Below, piece after piece: positions 1 to 11,989 of a stretch of DNA of 64,000 bases. The notes below the pieces were generated by a model. The model worked only from the letters and a program-made list of their open reading frames with translations, was not told where the DNA came from and did no database searches. The position numbers and the translations under genes are program-made. This DNA is from Blumeriella jaapii (Eukaryota; Ascomycota; Leotiomycetes; Helotiales; Drepanopezizaceae), in contig VWND01000005.1 of the NCBI GenBank assembly GCA_009599575.1, forward strand, positions 930,001 to 994,000. Reading direction: 5' to 3'. Numbering within the stretch: the first letter of the stretch is position 1; each line of letters opens with the position of its first letter.

Positions 1-47
1 AAATTTAAACTTCCGAATATCGGCCTGTAATTTAGCGTCGGCGAATC

Positions 48-665
48 TTTAAAGCATTTTGCGAACGTATATAACGTATTCTAAAAAATCGAACGAATAA
101 ATAAAAATATCATTCAGATATATAATATAAAAATCGTTCAAATAATCGAAAAAAACGTCGTTTATATAACGTTAGTAAATTACGAATTTATTAATAAAAC
201 CAAAAGATAATACTTTGCATTTATAAGCGCCGTAACGCGTACGAAACGTCGTCAGTTTTTTATTAGCGAAATCTATTCGAATTCTATAAAAAGCTTAACG
301 AATATCGAGCTTCGTAAAAATTCGCGCTTCCGAAAAACGAGCAAAAGTCTTATCGATAAAAAGGAAAAGGTAGCGATCCTTACGAATAACGTTATTAAAA
401 GCTCGATAATCGATACAAAAACGTAATAAACCGTCGGGTTTTTTAGCGAAAAGCACTGAAGCAGCGAAAAAAACAATAAAAGATTCGATAAAGCCTTTGT
501 TAAAATTATTTTACAAATAAATCTTAACAATTTCGAGTTTTAAAATCGATATTTTATATAAAAAAATATATTTCAGCTTTTTTTTATTTATAATAAGCTC
601 GATCTTATAATCGTAAGGCCGGTAAAAAGCTAGCTCGTTACTAGCGGCTTTAAAAAACACGTATT
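48..665 (-). pseudogene. Degraded Gypsy reverse transcriptase region (left copy)
   Basis: On the minus strand this stretch aligns base for base, apart from transitions, with the recognisable reverse transcriptase at 44962-45573. The equivalent of the catalytic YxND box lies near 110-150. The longest open frame here (273-530) is in a shifted frame and is not the true polymerase frame. RIP-type stops make it non-functional. Confidence 0.75.
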
Positions 666-2609
666 CGAAATCTTTGTATTCCGAAGGAAAAAATTCGAAA
701 AAAAGTTTATTCGAAATTAACTTTGCTAAGCTAATTAAAAAGGTCGAAATCGATATTTCGTTGGTTTTAAAACGTTCGAAAAAACTATAAAATTAAATTT
801 TAAAAAAAATATTATACGTAAAATCGTCTAATATTTTGTCGATCTCGTACAAAAAAATTAAAAACATTTCAACTGCTTTTTTTCTGAAAATCAGCTTGAA
901 AACGTATGCAATAATCTGGCAAATGGAAATTAAATAAGCAGTAGATTGAAAAATTCGTCTTCGAACTGGTCGTTTAAAAAATTCAAAAAGCTTGTCTAAA
1001 CTATCGATTATATTAAGCTAAAAGGCCATCGCGTCGAGAGCCTTCCTTCGGTTTTTGATATAACTGTTTTTCGTAAAACGAAAAAGCTGTTTTGGCGAAA
1101 AGAAAAAAAAAAAAAAAGAAATAATAGAAAAGGAATCGGCAGCCTGGAAAGATGATGGTATGATTTCTTATATTATTCCACTGGCGTCGCCATTGAAATT
1201 GGCACCGCGAATAAAATTCGACTTTTTCGCGCTCCGCACAACGTCGTAAATTTTTTATAATTAATTAAAATTCTTATCACGTTTTATAACGTCGTTTTAA
1301 TAGCGAAATTAAATCTTTCGGAAATGCAAATAAAAAACTTCAATACAACGAGCGTAAAAAACTATAAAAAAATAAAACTTCGGCTAATAAAACTTGCGTT
1401 TATTACAATTTAATAAAACTTAATATTCGGCCAACCAAACTTTTTCTAAAATCACACTATAATTTCCGAGATTAATAATCAAAAAAAAAGTAAACGATTA
1501 TATTCGATTATTAATAATAAAATTAAAAAGCGTAAAATATATAATTAAATAGCCATAAGCTCTATTATACTTTTTTACAAAAAAAAAAGCCGGAAAAAAT
1601 TAAATTAAAAGTTTTAAAAAAAAAAAAAAAACTTAATTAACGCCGAATCGATTAACGCGTAACCGTTCGTTCCAAAATCGGCGAGCGCTTTTATTTTATA
1701 CGAAAAACCATTTTTAATAAATATAACGGAAATTATTAATAAATCGCTATCAAAAAGCTTTCGAACGTTAAAATAACGCATATCGCGCAATACGCCCAAA
1801 AAAAAAGCTTTGCTTAAGCCTAAACGTTTCTCCGACTAGCGGAAAAACTTTTAATTTCCTCGTATACGTTTTAAAAATCGTTTGGAAAAAGGTTTTCGTT
1901 TTTACTACTATTATCAAAAAGCGAATCTTCGGCCGGCTCGACCTCGTTTACACCTACCAGCCTAAAAAGGCCTTTGGGTAAAATCGAAAATCGGCCCGTA
2001 AAAAATCGTGTAAATTGGCCTCGAACCTTCTGATATAAAATAAAAAACGAGCGTTGTCGTTAATCCGATCGAAAAAAAAAAACGCCAAAAGAAGCGTTCT
2101 GGCGTAAAAAAAAAAAAAAAACAGCAAAAAGCTGAAGAAAAGCTTATAAAGCATTTAAACGACTTTCGTACGTACGATTTGACTCGTAATACGCTTTGAT
2201 TAAAAACCTACCATTTTAATAAATAATAAATTTAATTAAAAAACGATTCGCGTATAAAATTCGTTCAGCCAACTAACCTTATTCTTCTTATCGAACGGCG
2301 GTAAGCCAATCTTTAAAAATCGTTGTACGCGCTTATTCCAAATGCAGCTTTTTTCGTAAACGCTTCGATATTTTATCGCGAAAAGCGTTTCGAAGCTGTT
2401 TGTCAATCCGTATTTAAGCGTTCGCTGCGAAAATAAAAAATCGCAAATAAAACCGCTAAAAATCGTCGTGCGTATTTATTACAAGCATTTTAAACTCGTC
2501 TTCGGCCTTTTAAACGTCGGAAAAATCGGCCAGAAAATCGGCGACCTTTTTAACTAATTCTTCGAAAAATATAAAATCGAAACGGTTCAAAATACGCGGG
2601 GTCAAAAAC

Positions 2610-3023
2610 TGTCAGGAACCAACATCACGTGTATGAGTCAGGTGATCCGCCAAGACCCTCTGCCTCCTACCAACCCTCGAATAGCACTCTCTGCGGATAG
2701 GCCGTGGGGGCCGGATAGTACTGTGGGGGCTGAAGATGACATTTAGGTAAAACACTTTATGGGAGTGATTGCTAAGGAACCAATTATTAGGGTTATATTA
2801 AGAAGGATAAGAGAAGGTCGGGATGGGGGCTGGAGAAGCATACTAAATGAGGTTCGCCTGGTTTCCTGGGAAATACTCTTCTCGAGGGCTCCACCCCTCC
2901 TTTTGTACTTATACACGCCTTCTACTAGAGATGTAGAAGGTAGAGATCAGTCTGACTATCAACCCAACCTTATCTGAGCTCTATTGTCTGAACTAGTGTT
3001 TCCCTGCCTTTTCAATCCTTACA
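2610..3023 (-). repeat. Solo LTR, family A, with 5-bp target duplication
   Basis: A 414-bp unit that on the minus strand starts TGTAAGGATTG and ends in CCTGACA. It is flanked by direct repeats AAAAC at 2605-2609 and 3024-3028, the mark of integrase-mediated insertion. A second copy of the same length is at 59650-60063. There is no internal retrotransposon sequence, so this is a solo LTR left by LTR-LTR recombination. It interrupts the gag region of the left Gypsy element and is clearly less RIP-mutated than its host. The short open frame at 2759-2977 inside it has no support as a gene. Confidence 0.88.
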
Positions 3024-3844
3024 AAAACTCCCTTACTACGCCTTCGGTCTGATCGAATATATAATTCTTACGAAATCGATCGCCAGCGAAATAATCGTAA
3101 TAAAATTCGAAATTGTCGAAAACTCTAATCTTTTAATAGCGTGCTTTGTAATCTTCACCATTATTTAATTTAAACTTAAAATTCGAAACGCGCTTTATAC
3201 GAGCTAATCGAAAATCAATAAATAAATAAAAACCATAGCGTTTAAAAAACGCGCTAAAATCTTGGCCGTCAGAAAAAGATCCAAAAAAATTTCGCGAAAA
3301 GCGTAGAAATTGATTTGCAGCGTTTGTTGGTTGAAATAAAACGTTGCGAAAAAAAAAAAAAAGCAGCAGATTCGCGACTAGCAAAAGCACGTTCGATAAA
3401 TTTTACCAAACGCTCTGATTAAAAGGTCTGTCGCAATCGCATAGCCTCCAGAAATTATCGTTCACGCTTTTACGCTTTTTTTAATTGATTTTACAAAAAT
3501 CTCAACTAAACGCTCTCAGCGCTAAGCTGGAAGATGGCAGGCGAAATAATTGGCGCTCTGCCTTTTCCTTTGTTCTTTTTTTCTCGAAAAAAAAACTGTT
3601 CTTTAGAAAAAAAAACTTTTAAAAGAGGCTGCTTCTTCGCTAATTAAAAAAAGAAAGATTAAAATATAATAATAGAAGCTGAAAAGCTCTGCTAAAAAAA
3701 AGATCGTTAAACAAAAGCCATTTTTCGCAAAATGCGGAAATAAGCTTTTTTACGACCGGTCGATCATTTTAATATAACCCGTAAAAAATTCGAAAAAAAA
3801 AATAATTTACGCCGTCGCTAGCGTAAAAAAAAAGTTGTTAATAA

Positions 3845-4109
3845 TATAACGATTTAATTAATCGAAGGGCTGGGAAATCAATCAACTAATCGCTTTGTTT
3901 ATATAATATAAAAAAACGAGCCTTTAGTTTTGTAACAAAAATATTCACTTAGAATTAACAACTGCAAAAGGCAGAGGTTGCTAAGGGGAAAAAGCTTTAT
4001 ATACATGATAGTCTCCACAGTTAATGGGAGACCCACCAGAAGACCAGGGAGCTTGCAACTATACGTAGTTGCTGGGGTGACGCGAGGGGCAAACGAGTGA
4101 GTCGTCACA
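3845..4109 (-). repeat. 5' LTR of the left Gypsy element (family B)
   Basis: On the minus strand it begins TGTGACGACTCACTCG at 4109 and ends with the RIP-altered form of CGTTACA at 3845. It is 265 bp, against 269 bp for each LTR of the right copy (41924-42192, 48078-48346). It abuts the Tc1/mariner remnant; the expected target duplication on this side would be CGCCG (4110-4114), and its partner lies outside the window. Confidence 0.88.
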
Positions 4110-4787
4110 CGCCGATGCTCGACTCCGATGGGCTATTCGACACCAGGCTTATACTTTAAACGATTGAATGCGTGTTTTTTGGTCTGATAAATGTACGGTC
4201 GAACGCGGAGTCGGATTAAACCGATTTGGACTTTTGTACGATCTCGAGATCAAGTTCGAAAAAGAGATATACAACCCATTCGATGTTCAGGAAAAGGAAT
4301 CAAAAAAATGCTTTGGGCCGCGTTTGGTCATAATCGAAAAACGAATCTTATACCGCTTGATAGAAATCCGCTTTCAGCTCGAAAAGAAGTCACTTCGAAG
4401 GTTATTCGACAATTATATCAAGAAAATCTTCCTGGTATAATAGTCGAAAGGGGTGAATTTATGCACGACGGTGCGGCGCTATATCGAGGATTAATCGTTA
4501 AAGAATTACTTCGAGATATAAATATTCGAGTTATGGAATAGCCGCCGTATTCTCCGGATTTAAATCCTATCGAAAATCTTTGGGCGTTGATAAAAGCGGA
4601 GTTGTATCGATTGCATCCTAAACTCGAACACGCTCCCGATACAGCCGAAATTTTAAACGCATTAATTCAAAAGGCACAGAAAGCGTGGAATAGTATTAAT
4701 TTTGGAATTTTGTATCGATTAGCTACTACGATGGAAAATCGCGTGAACGCGGTTATTGAGGCCAAAGGATGGTATACTAAATACTAG
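4110..4787 (+). pseudogene. Tc1/mariner-type DD34E transposase, 5'-truncated remnant
   Basis: The readable protein contains the three catalytic carboxylates of Tc1-type transposases: Asp in a WSDKC context near 4186, Asp in MHDGA near 4465, and Glu in NPIENLW near 4575. I count 34 residues between the second and third, hence DD34E. The 3' end reads to a stop at 4785-4787. Damage: an in-frame TGA near 4165, a frameshift near 4220, and a TAG in place of the usual Trp before PPYSPDLNPIEN near 4540. The 5' half is missing because the LTR of the left Gypsy element ends at 4109. It was probably inactive before or soon after that insertion. The function assignment is secure; activity is excluded. 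Confidence 0.88.
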
Positions 4788-5290
4788 AATTCAGCTGAAT
4801 AAAAATTTTTAATAATTAAACCTTAATTATTAAAATCTGCCTTGGCTGTTTTACTACTGCCTTGGCTTCCTTGGCTTCCCAGGGGGGGGTGCAGAGACTT
4901 TTTGCACCCTACTGTACAGTACCGTATAGTATAGTATAGTATAGTGCTGTACAGTACCGTACCGCAGGTAAAATCTGGCCTTGCGGAACTGGCACCACAC
5001 GTGTTCATCCCACCACCCTCCAGGGACCACGATATCGAACTTTTTCGTCAGGTCTCGCTCCGCTCCGTCTTCGAGCTCCGCGGTTTTTCTTGCTTGCAAG
5101 GCTCGGGACCGTGTGTGGATGTGTCGGCACATCTCGCGCATCACCAGCTGCTTGCGAAGGCTCTCTCTCTCTTTGTGGCATGGCATGGCATGGCATCCAT
5201 CGTTCGATGCAGACCCAGATCCCGCGCTGTTACAATGTGCGTGTGAGAGGGCTTACAGTACTGTACCAGACGGGATCCCTGACCTACCTT

Positions 5291-5330
5291 AGGTACTGTA
5301 CTGTACTGTACTGTACTGTACAGTACAGAC
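5291..5330. repeat. GTACT tandem / palindromic microrepeat
   Basis: A run of five to six GTACT units merges into GTACAGTAC, so it is self-complementary along most of its length and could fold as a hairpin. The same motif recurs in most long spacers of the island (for example 4915-4970, 11358-11396, 20484-20500, 40590-40600) but not inside coding exons. Confidence 0.7.
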
Positions 5331-7072
5331 ATAGGTACCTACGCAGCTTTGCACGGCCTGTACGCGAAGCGCTGCACATCTGGTCGCGAACGACTCATGT
5401 CCGATCGCGCATCCAGAGCTCCTGAAACCTGGAAAAGTTCGAGATGTCGAGTTGCGAATGGATTGACATTGGGGCATGTTCCGCCTGCGATGACGGAGAT
5501 GGGAACGAGATAGAGTAGAAGGGAATGTTTGGATCGCTAAATAGGTACCTAGGTACCTACCTACCTAGGTACAAATGTGTGATCGTTAGCCTCTCGAAGG
5601 TTGCATATGATTGCCCTCCGATCACAATAGAGGGTTTCTCCGCTTGGCCCTGCATGTACAGTAAGTACCGTACAGTACATACGTCAGTTTCAAGCAATGA
5701 TACACTCGCTGAAGCTTTTGGGCCCCCGGGGACTGGAAAAGCGCTGTTTCTCAAAGGTTGTTTACTGTACAGTACAGTACTGTACCAGTACGAGTTGCGT
5801 TTGCAGGCAGACATGGCCGCCACGTCTGGCCCCGCTCGCGATGGAGCCTGGAGGTGGACCGGGTGGGCAATCAAGCAGTGTTACAGTAATAACGGGCTTG
5901 CCACATCGTATTTGTGAGCTGAAGATAGACAGACAGATGTTCGCAGTGGATGGAGGTGTTACGGTCCGGGTCCCATCCGTAACGGGCTAAGACAAACGGG
6001 GTTTCCACCACGTCATGTAAAGCATTACTGTAAGACATAGCTGTAAATCTGCGTGTCCGCGAAACTTACCGGGACGATTTACTTATAGCCGTGCAGATTT
6101 ATGTGAAAACGCGGTTCGATGACCGTCGCAAGAGGCTATTAGATCGAGACTTGCACTTGACGATGGGAGACCATCGAAACGTCGCTCGAGGATGTACTGT
6201 ACCACACTTGGAAGTCGTGCAAACAGATCTGACAAGGCCGTTTGGTTGCAACTCAGATGGCTGCTTTGGTTGAGACTGGCGATGGAAGATCGTCGTCTCG
6301 CCGCCGGCCTATGACTCGTAGCTGGCTTGTCTCTGCGACAGCACCGCACCGAGAACGCGGGCGTGGCGAATCTGATCGTGTTTGGTGCCCATCGACATGG
6401 AAACCACGGAAACGTCGTGCTGTACAGGCTCGTCTCAACTCCCGTTTCGATGCTGGAGGTCTCGACATCGGCCTCTGGCGCGGATTGGCCTCGCGGCGCT
6501 GGCGCGGCCACCGCCTGGCCGGCGCCCTGGCCCACGCGACTGCGAGCCTCGAAAGTGTAAAGACACCATGGCCATGTCTCGGACGCTCCCAGAGCGACTC
6601 TACCCTACAGTACTGTACATACCACATACCGTGCGATGCTCGGGGGACCGATCGACGACGACTCTACACTCGACCGAAATGAGGCACGCGAACCCAGACG
6701 TCCTGCCTCAGAGGCCTCCCGCAACGAAACAAATAGACATCCCTCATGAACTCGGTACATGATGTCGTTCCTCTCTGTTCTTCACACGGCACCTCATACC
6801 GCACACCAGAATCGCGTTTCGGAATCGGGACGTTCTGATCGGCCCATGGGCCCTGGCCTCGTCCGCGGGAGCGACAGCAACCCCCCCCCTCGGAGGCCTC
6901 TCCTCGTCGTATACTCAGGGGACGTTCTTCACCCCGTACTGCTGGGTCCCTGAGACATGGCTTGTCCTCAGCTTAAGGGGCTCCACCCGCTCTCCTGCTG
7001 GGACCCCCAAGAACGTTTATGCATTCGTCGCGGCGTCTGGCTCCAAAGTCAATCTCATTGGCGGGGAGTCAA

Positions 7073-7702
7073 TCAATCCAAACTCCCTACGGGCGGGTGT
7101 AAAAAAAGGAAATCAAGCTTTCGATTCTCATTTGCACAGACAGACCGTCGCGTCATGTAGAGAAAGCCGCTCAGGCTTGCCCATTTTGGTACTAATTCCT
7201 CCCGGTCCCCCAGCTTTCCGCTTTGATATACACTCTCGAACCTTCGTGTTCCGTCGAAGAATCTCTTGCGCTGTGTTGGTTGGTGGTAGAGCACCTTTTG
7301 CACTTGTTTAACCTGCCTCGCGGCATCGACTAGCTCTACGCATACAAAGTGTGGCAAGTCATCTCCAGACAAGACCAGACAAGGCTCGCATCGTGGCAAG
7401 CACATGAAGAGCACCATGCCCGGATGATGGCTAACGTGACATTCAATAGACTGTTGGGCTTTTCCCACGAGGCCGCCGGCGGCTAATGAATCAAGATGTA
7501 AGATTCCTCGCGCGTGGGAGGAGGTAGAGATTGCTTCTGGCGGCTCATGCTGACCGTCTCCTCTCAGGCATTCCACAAACTCGTCCACGAGTAGCTTAAA
7601 AAGCCTGTACAAAACGGATGAAAAGTCGCCAATCCCGAGCCGGACCCCATCATGCAAAGATGTAGAAGATCGACCATCGCCGCTGAAGCTCTTCCAAAGC
7701 AA
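7073..7702 (-). CDS. Possible hypothetical protein, weak support
   Basis: A 209-codon open frame opposite the 5' region of the LtrA-like gene. It begins at 7702 and would end at 7073. It contains a Cys/His-bearing segment around residues 75-105 but no domain I recognise. It overlaps the open region that may belong to the neighbouring gene on the plus strand, so both cannot easily be right. No splice signals or family resemblance argue for it; it could be a chance open frame in GC-balanced spacer. Confidence 0.18.
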   Translation of the reverse strand: MLWKSFSGDGRSSTSLHDGVRLGIGDFSSVLYRLFKLLVDEFVECLRGDGQHEPPEAISTSSHARGILHLDSLAAGGLVGKAQQSIECHVSHHPGMVLFMCLPRCEPCLVLSGDDLPHFVCVELVDAARQVKQVQKVLYHQPTQRKRFFDGTRRFESVYQSGKLGDREELVPKWASLSGFLYMTRRSVCANENRKLDFLFLHPPVGSLD

Positions 7703-7799
7703 CTTGGCGCACGAGAGGAAGACTTCTGGTTCGGTACACGAGTACCCTCTTTCGAAAGAGTCAACATTCGTCGATATTTCGGCACCGATATCTCAAGAC

Positions 7800-9791
7800 A
7801 TGCCCAACATGTACGACGCTGCTCTGGGCGCGGCACAGGAGCCGTACAAGGAACGGCGAGCAAACGCCCAAATGCGGGAGACCCCCGAGTTCAAACGTTA
7901 TGAAGACGCAACCAACATTGAACTCTTCTACGATCTGTTCTTCGTCGCTAACCTGACGACCTTCACCAACGCCCACGAGATAAATGCCATCACGGCACTC
8001 GCAGCGTACGCGGGCTTTTTCTGCATCTTGTGGTTCCTCTGGGTTCAAGTCAGTTTGTTCGATGTTCGATTCGTGCAGGATAGTGTGCTAGAGAGAGTCG
8101 GAAAGGCTTGCCAGTTTGGAGTCATGATAGGCTTGGCCATTGTTGGCCCATCCTTCAACCCCGACGCGGAAAAGCAAGGTGCCTTCCAATCACTAGCGAT
8201 CATCTTGATGCTTTCCCGAGTTGTCCTTTCCCTTCAGTATGCTTTGGTTCTATACCAGGTTTGGTACTACAAGAACACGAGACTGCCGTTGTCCGCAATT
8301 GTCGGCGCAAATCTCGCTGCGGCTTTCGTATACTTTTGTACCTTCCTGTGGGTTTTCTCCTCGACAGAAGATGGCTGCTCTCTTACTAACGACTCATCTT
8401 TCCAGTGGATTCAGGTTCGGCAACCCACAGAACAGCGTCTTCCTTGTGTGGTATGTAACAGCGATTCTGGAAACGGCCGTCAACATTGGAGTCTCGTGTA
8501 GATGGGACGTCCTCACATTTCAAGGAACCCATCTCATCAAGCGTATGAGCTTGTTGACGTTGATTATTTGTATGCATGAATCCTCGAGCGTGAAATTTAA
8601 CGCTAACATATACCAAAGTGGGTGAAGGAATAATCGCTATCTCGAAAAGCATTGCCACAGTGAGTACAGTATGCTCGAGGGAAGCCAATCAAAAACGCTA
8701 ACGCTAGCAGATCACCGAAAAAGAAGTATCTTGGAACGGGCCGCTCCTTCTTGTCATCGCCACGGCTGTCATTATCATTGTATGTATAACGCCAAATGCT
8801 TTGTCGTTCTTCGAGTGTCCTGATCCCTACTGACGTATCTAGTACTTTATTTACATGTTGTATTTTGATTGGATGAATCGCAACCACTTCGGATCGTTCC
8901 GGGAAGGAATCTGGGCGCTTCTGCACTTCCCGTTCCATCTCAGCCTTGTACTTCTCCTCGAAGGTGCCTCGCAATTCATAACCTGGCGCAAAGTCACCGA
9001 AATTATCCAGTAAATCTCCTCGTCCTCACCTTTCTGTTGCTTTGAAAATCATTCTGACGCTCCACCACGCAGTGACATAAACCAACGGTTTGTCGACGCC
9101 GTGGAGGCTTTCCAGGGAACCAGTAGCGTTCAGTTCGCCCAGCTTCTTTCCAATACCACCAATGCAGTTTTCAGCGAACTCAAACCTGTGTTCACCCGCA
9201 CCCTAGTTGACGCCGACGAAACGCTCAAGGCCATTGAAAATTTGCCGATGTACTCTGCGGAGCAGACCAGCCAAGTTAGGACGTTATTTGCCGTCATCCA
9301 AGATTCCGTCTTCGACAATTTTGGAATCGAGCCTCCCGAGGTCAAGAACGTGGAACTAGATCCAAATGAGGAGTGGGCCAAGAACCATGATGCTTTCAAA
9401 CTGATTGTATGCCCTCTCTGACGAACTCCGCGGCGGCTGCGGCCGTTTTTCTCGAAAGTGTTCGCTGACTCTCGAGAACACAGTTCATCTATTTCTTCGT
9501 CGCCTCAGGGGCCACCCTGATTCTGATGAATGCACTCCAATTGATCAGCCGCTCAAAATCTACGCCGTACGATAACGCCCGGGTTGCCCTCAACTTCCTC
9601 TTGGGCGTTGGCCTCGCGTCGCTGGCAAGTTTCGTCAATACCGAGGACGGAATGCTCTACGCTCAAGGGGTTTGGATCTTGCCTACGGTAGCCTTCGCCT
9701 TTGTGCTCGGTGAGTTGGCTCCCATGAACCGAGAACCTCTATTCTGACTCGCTTAGTCATGACCTTGACCTATACCAAGCTCCTGCGATGA
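7800..9791 (+). CDS. LtrA-family (low temperature requirement A-like) multi-pass membrane protein
   Basis: Eight exons are inferred: 7800-8347, 8406-8569, 8619-8659, 8711-8779, 8843-9009, 9073-9406, 9484-9709 and 9757-9791, about 527 residues from the ATG at 7800. All seven introns are 47-77 bp with GT-AG ends and keep phase. The family signature is clear near residue 40 (ATNIELFYDLFFVANLTTF) and again around LIILGEGIIAISKSIA. The rest is a series of hydrophobic helices broken by a soluble loop of about 90 residues in exon 6. LtrA proteins are poorly understood membrane proteins named after a Listeria cold-growth mutant; no substrate is established. The N-terminus is uncertain: the frame is open upstream to 7554 but has no ATG there, so an upstream exon is possible. 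Confidence 0.87.
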
Positions 9792-11989
9792 GACTCGGAC
9801 TTCAGGCGGTTTCTCGACGCAATTTTGCGCCATGTGCTGCCACACACACGTACTTCGATCCCGATTTTGCGACAGCGGGCCCTGGCGCAATCGTCGCATC
9901 TTCACATGGCAGTCATTCTTTCTCTTTTCTTCAACCGGCAGCAGATGAAAAGCGGTTTTGGGGGTTTTGAGGTGTTCTTGAATGTGGGGTAGAATTGAAA
10001 GCGTAATTAGAATAGATTTCACATCTATGCATGTTTGTATACACCTGCCGCGTCAAGCAGCTAGAATAGAAGAAGCTGTACCTAGAACTTCACGATAACG
10101 ATCTACTATCAAATCGTGACGATGAGTGTTGCGCCCGTGGCAGTGGCTTGCTTGTTGCGATCCGGTTCAGCCTGTGGCTTGTGTTTCTGACGCGGTCCGC
10201 GAACGATATGGGGAAGGATCACTTCAACCCTCTTACAATTCCAGGCTACGGCCGGTGTTATAAGCGTCTTCCGTAGCTCAGTAGCTTTCTCATGAACCAG
10301 CGAACGCCATTTTATGAGTCAGCGAGCGATACTCTCACGCAGAAGAGCTCTAAACACCCCTGTCCTTCGCGCCCTTCTGCGAAACGGCTGGTAGGTCGCC
10401 AGCGTAACTGGAAAGAGGAGCGGTGCGAGGGGTCAAGAAACAGAGCGTGAATGCAGACGCCAAGTCTCGTTGTTGAGAGCTGACGATTGTCGACTTGCTT
10501 TTCCAAGGACCCATGCGGAAGCCGTGTTCATCCTGTTCTAATCTCTCTTCAAGTTGTGTCCACGAAACCACCACCCCTTTGAGCGAGCTGTCCCCGGCGT
10601 GGATCGTGAGATACCCGGGGAGCTACAGTGCCTGCTTTTGATCACTAGAGCGCTTCCGCACAAGGTAGATGGTTCACTATCACACTCACGGAGGAACCGG
10701 TAGAGGCAAGCCCTCTGGGATAGGATGGGTGGTTATAGACACGACGGGACGCGAGACGCGACGTTCCGTGACGACGGGATGCGGTTTGAGAGTCGGGAGG
10801 AGCGAGTGCTGGCAGTTATTCATCCAGAGGACCTGGCGGCTTTCTTGCAATGGGGTTTTTATCTCTCGATGCCGTTGTAACCATCGGTGCTGTACAGTAG
10901 GTGATTCTTGGTGGGGAACACCAGGCCGAGCTACCTCGCTCAAAACGGCTCGGCTCGGTCCTTACACTTGACTTGTGGGTGGCACCGGGCAATTAGCGTT
11001 TTCAGCTGCCAGCAAGCTCCGGTTCACCGTAGCATGGGTTTGCGGCTCGGAACGGCCTGCTGGCCGCGCATCCTGGCGCGGGCCGGGGCGGGACGTGAAG
11101 GCCCAATGCTCCGGCTGTCAGCTCTGAAGCAGATCCCAAATGCGAGCGGTGCTTCTACCGATGTCGTCAAATCGAGACGTAGCGGTACTTCTCTTCTCCC
11201 GGCAAGCCATGCCGGCAAGCCATCCTTGGCCCAGACGCAGCCTCGTCACCGTCGTGACACGATCGTATGCAAGCCGTAAGCAGAGATACAGTCAAGAGAA
11301 AAGTCCTCGGCAGAGAAACGGCCTGTCCGGGCCTTCCCGCGGTGACGTTTCCCAGCTACAGTGCTGTACTGACTGTACTGTACTGTACCGTAGATAAGCA
11401 GAGCAGATGCTAGCGACGAGCGGTCACCCGTCACCCGGGGTGCAACGCAAGGAGACGGAAAAGAAGCAGGAAAGGGACGGTGGAGGAGAAAGAAAACAAA
11501 GGAGAAAGAAAACAAAGCAAGGCACAGAGGCGAGCCGAGCCGAGCACGACAAGACAAGGCAGGAAAGCGTCAGCCACAGCCACCGCCACCGCCAGCGCCA
11601 CAGCCAGTCACCCACACGACCACGCCAAGACGGCCGGGTGGCTCTTCCTCCCTGCAATAAATCCCGACAGCTTTGGAGAAACCACACCAACACACCAACA
11701 CACCACCCACCACCCACACCACACCACCCAACCCCCAAACAACAACTTCAACCAACTTCACCTTCACCTCACTTCACATCACCACTTCCAAACCTCCTCG
11801 AAGTCCTTCAGATACCATCCCAACCCCCTTCTCGCATCTGCCGTTTTCTCCGTTTGCGGCAGCTCCCTTCCTCCCTCGCTTCAGCTTCTTCTTCTTGTCC
11901 TCCTCCTCCTCCTCCTCCTCCCCTCCTCCTCCTCGCCCAGCATCAGTCACCAAACAGACCCCGCGCCCTGCGTGAATAACCTCGCCACC
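9792..11989. other. Non-coding spacer and pyrimidine-rich leader of the reticulon gene
   Basis: No supported gene. GTACTGTAC-type clusters occur near 10888 and 11358-11396. From about 11570 the strand becomes CA- and CT-rich (ACCACCACACC runs at 11690-11750, CTC repeats at 11890-11935) up to the reticulon ATG, which fits a long fungal promoter and 5' UTR. The overlapping open frames of 100-220 codons here are low-complexity by-products of this composition. Confidence 0.6.

Larger units (their letters stand above)
1..4109 (-). mobile_element. Gypsy-type LTR retrotransposon, RIP-degraded, truncated by window start
   Basis: This is the left copy of the same family as the complete element at 41924-48346, on the opposite strand. 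The LTR is at 3845-4109; moving left come the gag region (interrupted by a solo LTR at 2610-3023) and then the reverse transcriptase region (about 50-665). Position 1 aligns with about 45,625 of the right copy. After removing the solo LTR the visible length is about 3.7 kb, so the missing 3' part should lie left of the window. No intact ORF remains: reading frames are broken by stops, mostly of the C-to-T / G-to-A kind. Family and orientation are directly supported by alignment by eye to the right copy. Confidence 0.88.
4788..7799. other. Non-coding spacer rich in GTACTGTAC-type motifs
   Basis: This stretch spans the sharp change from AT-rich repeats to balanced composition near 4,830-4,860. 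It holds many short overlapping open frames on both strands, none with a recognisable domain. What stands out is short palindromic repeats: clusters of CTGTAC/GTACAG at 4915-4970, 5250-5330, 5655-5690, 5760-5800 and 6600-6620, a TAGGTACCTAGGTACC run at 5540-5575, and a GGCAT tandem near 5177-5197. The right end (7554-7799) is open in the frame of the downstream LtrA-like gene and may include part of its N-terminus. Confidence 0.6.

Noticed and set aside
2759..2977. 72-codon frame in the left AT-rich block
   Set aside because: Lies inside the family A solo LTR; not maintained in the second copy at 59650-60063.
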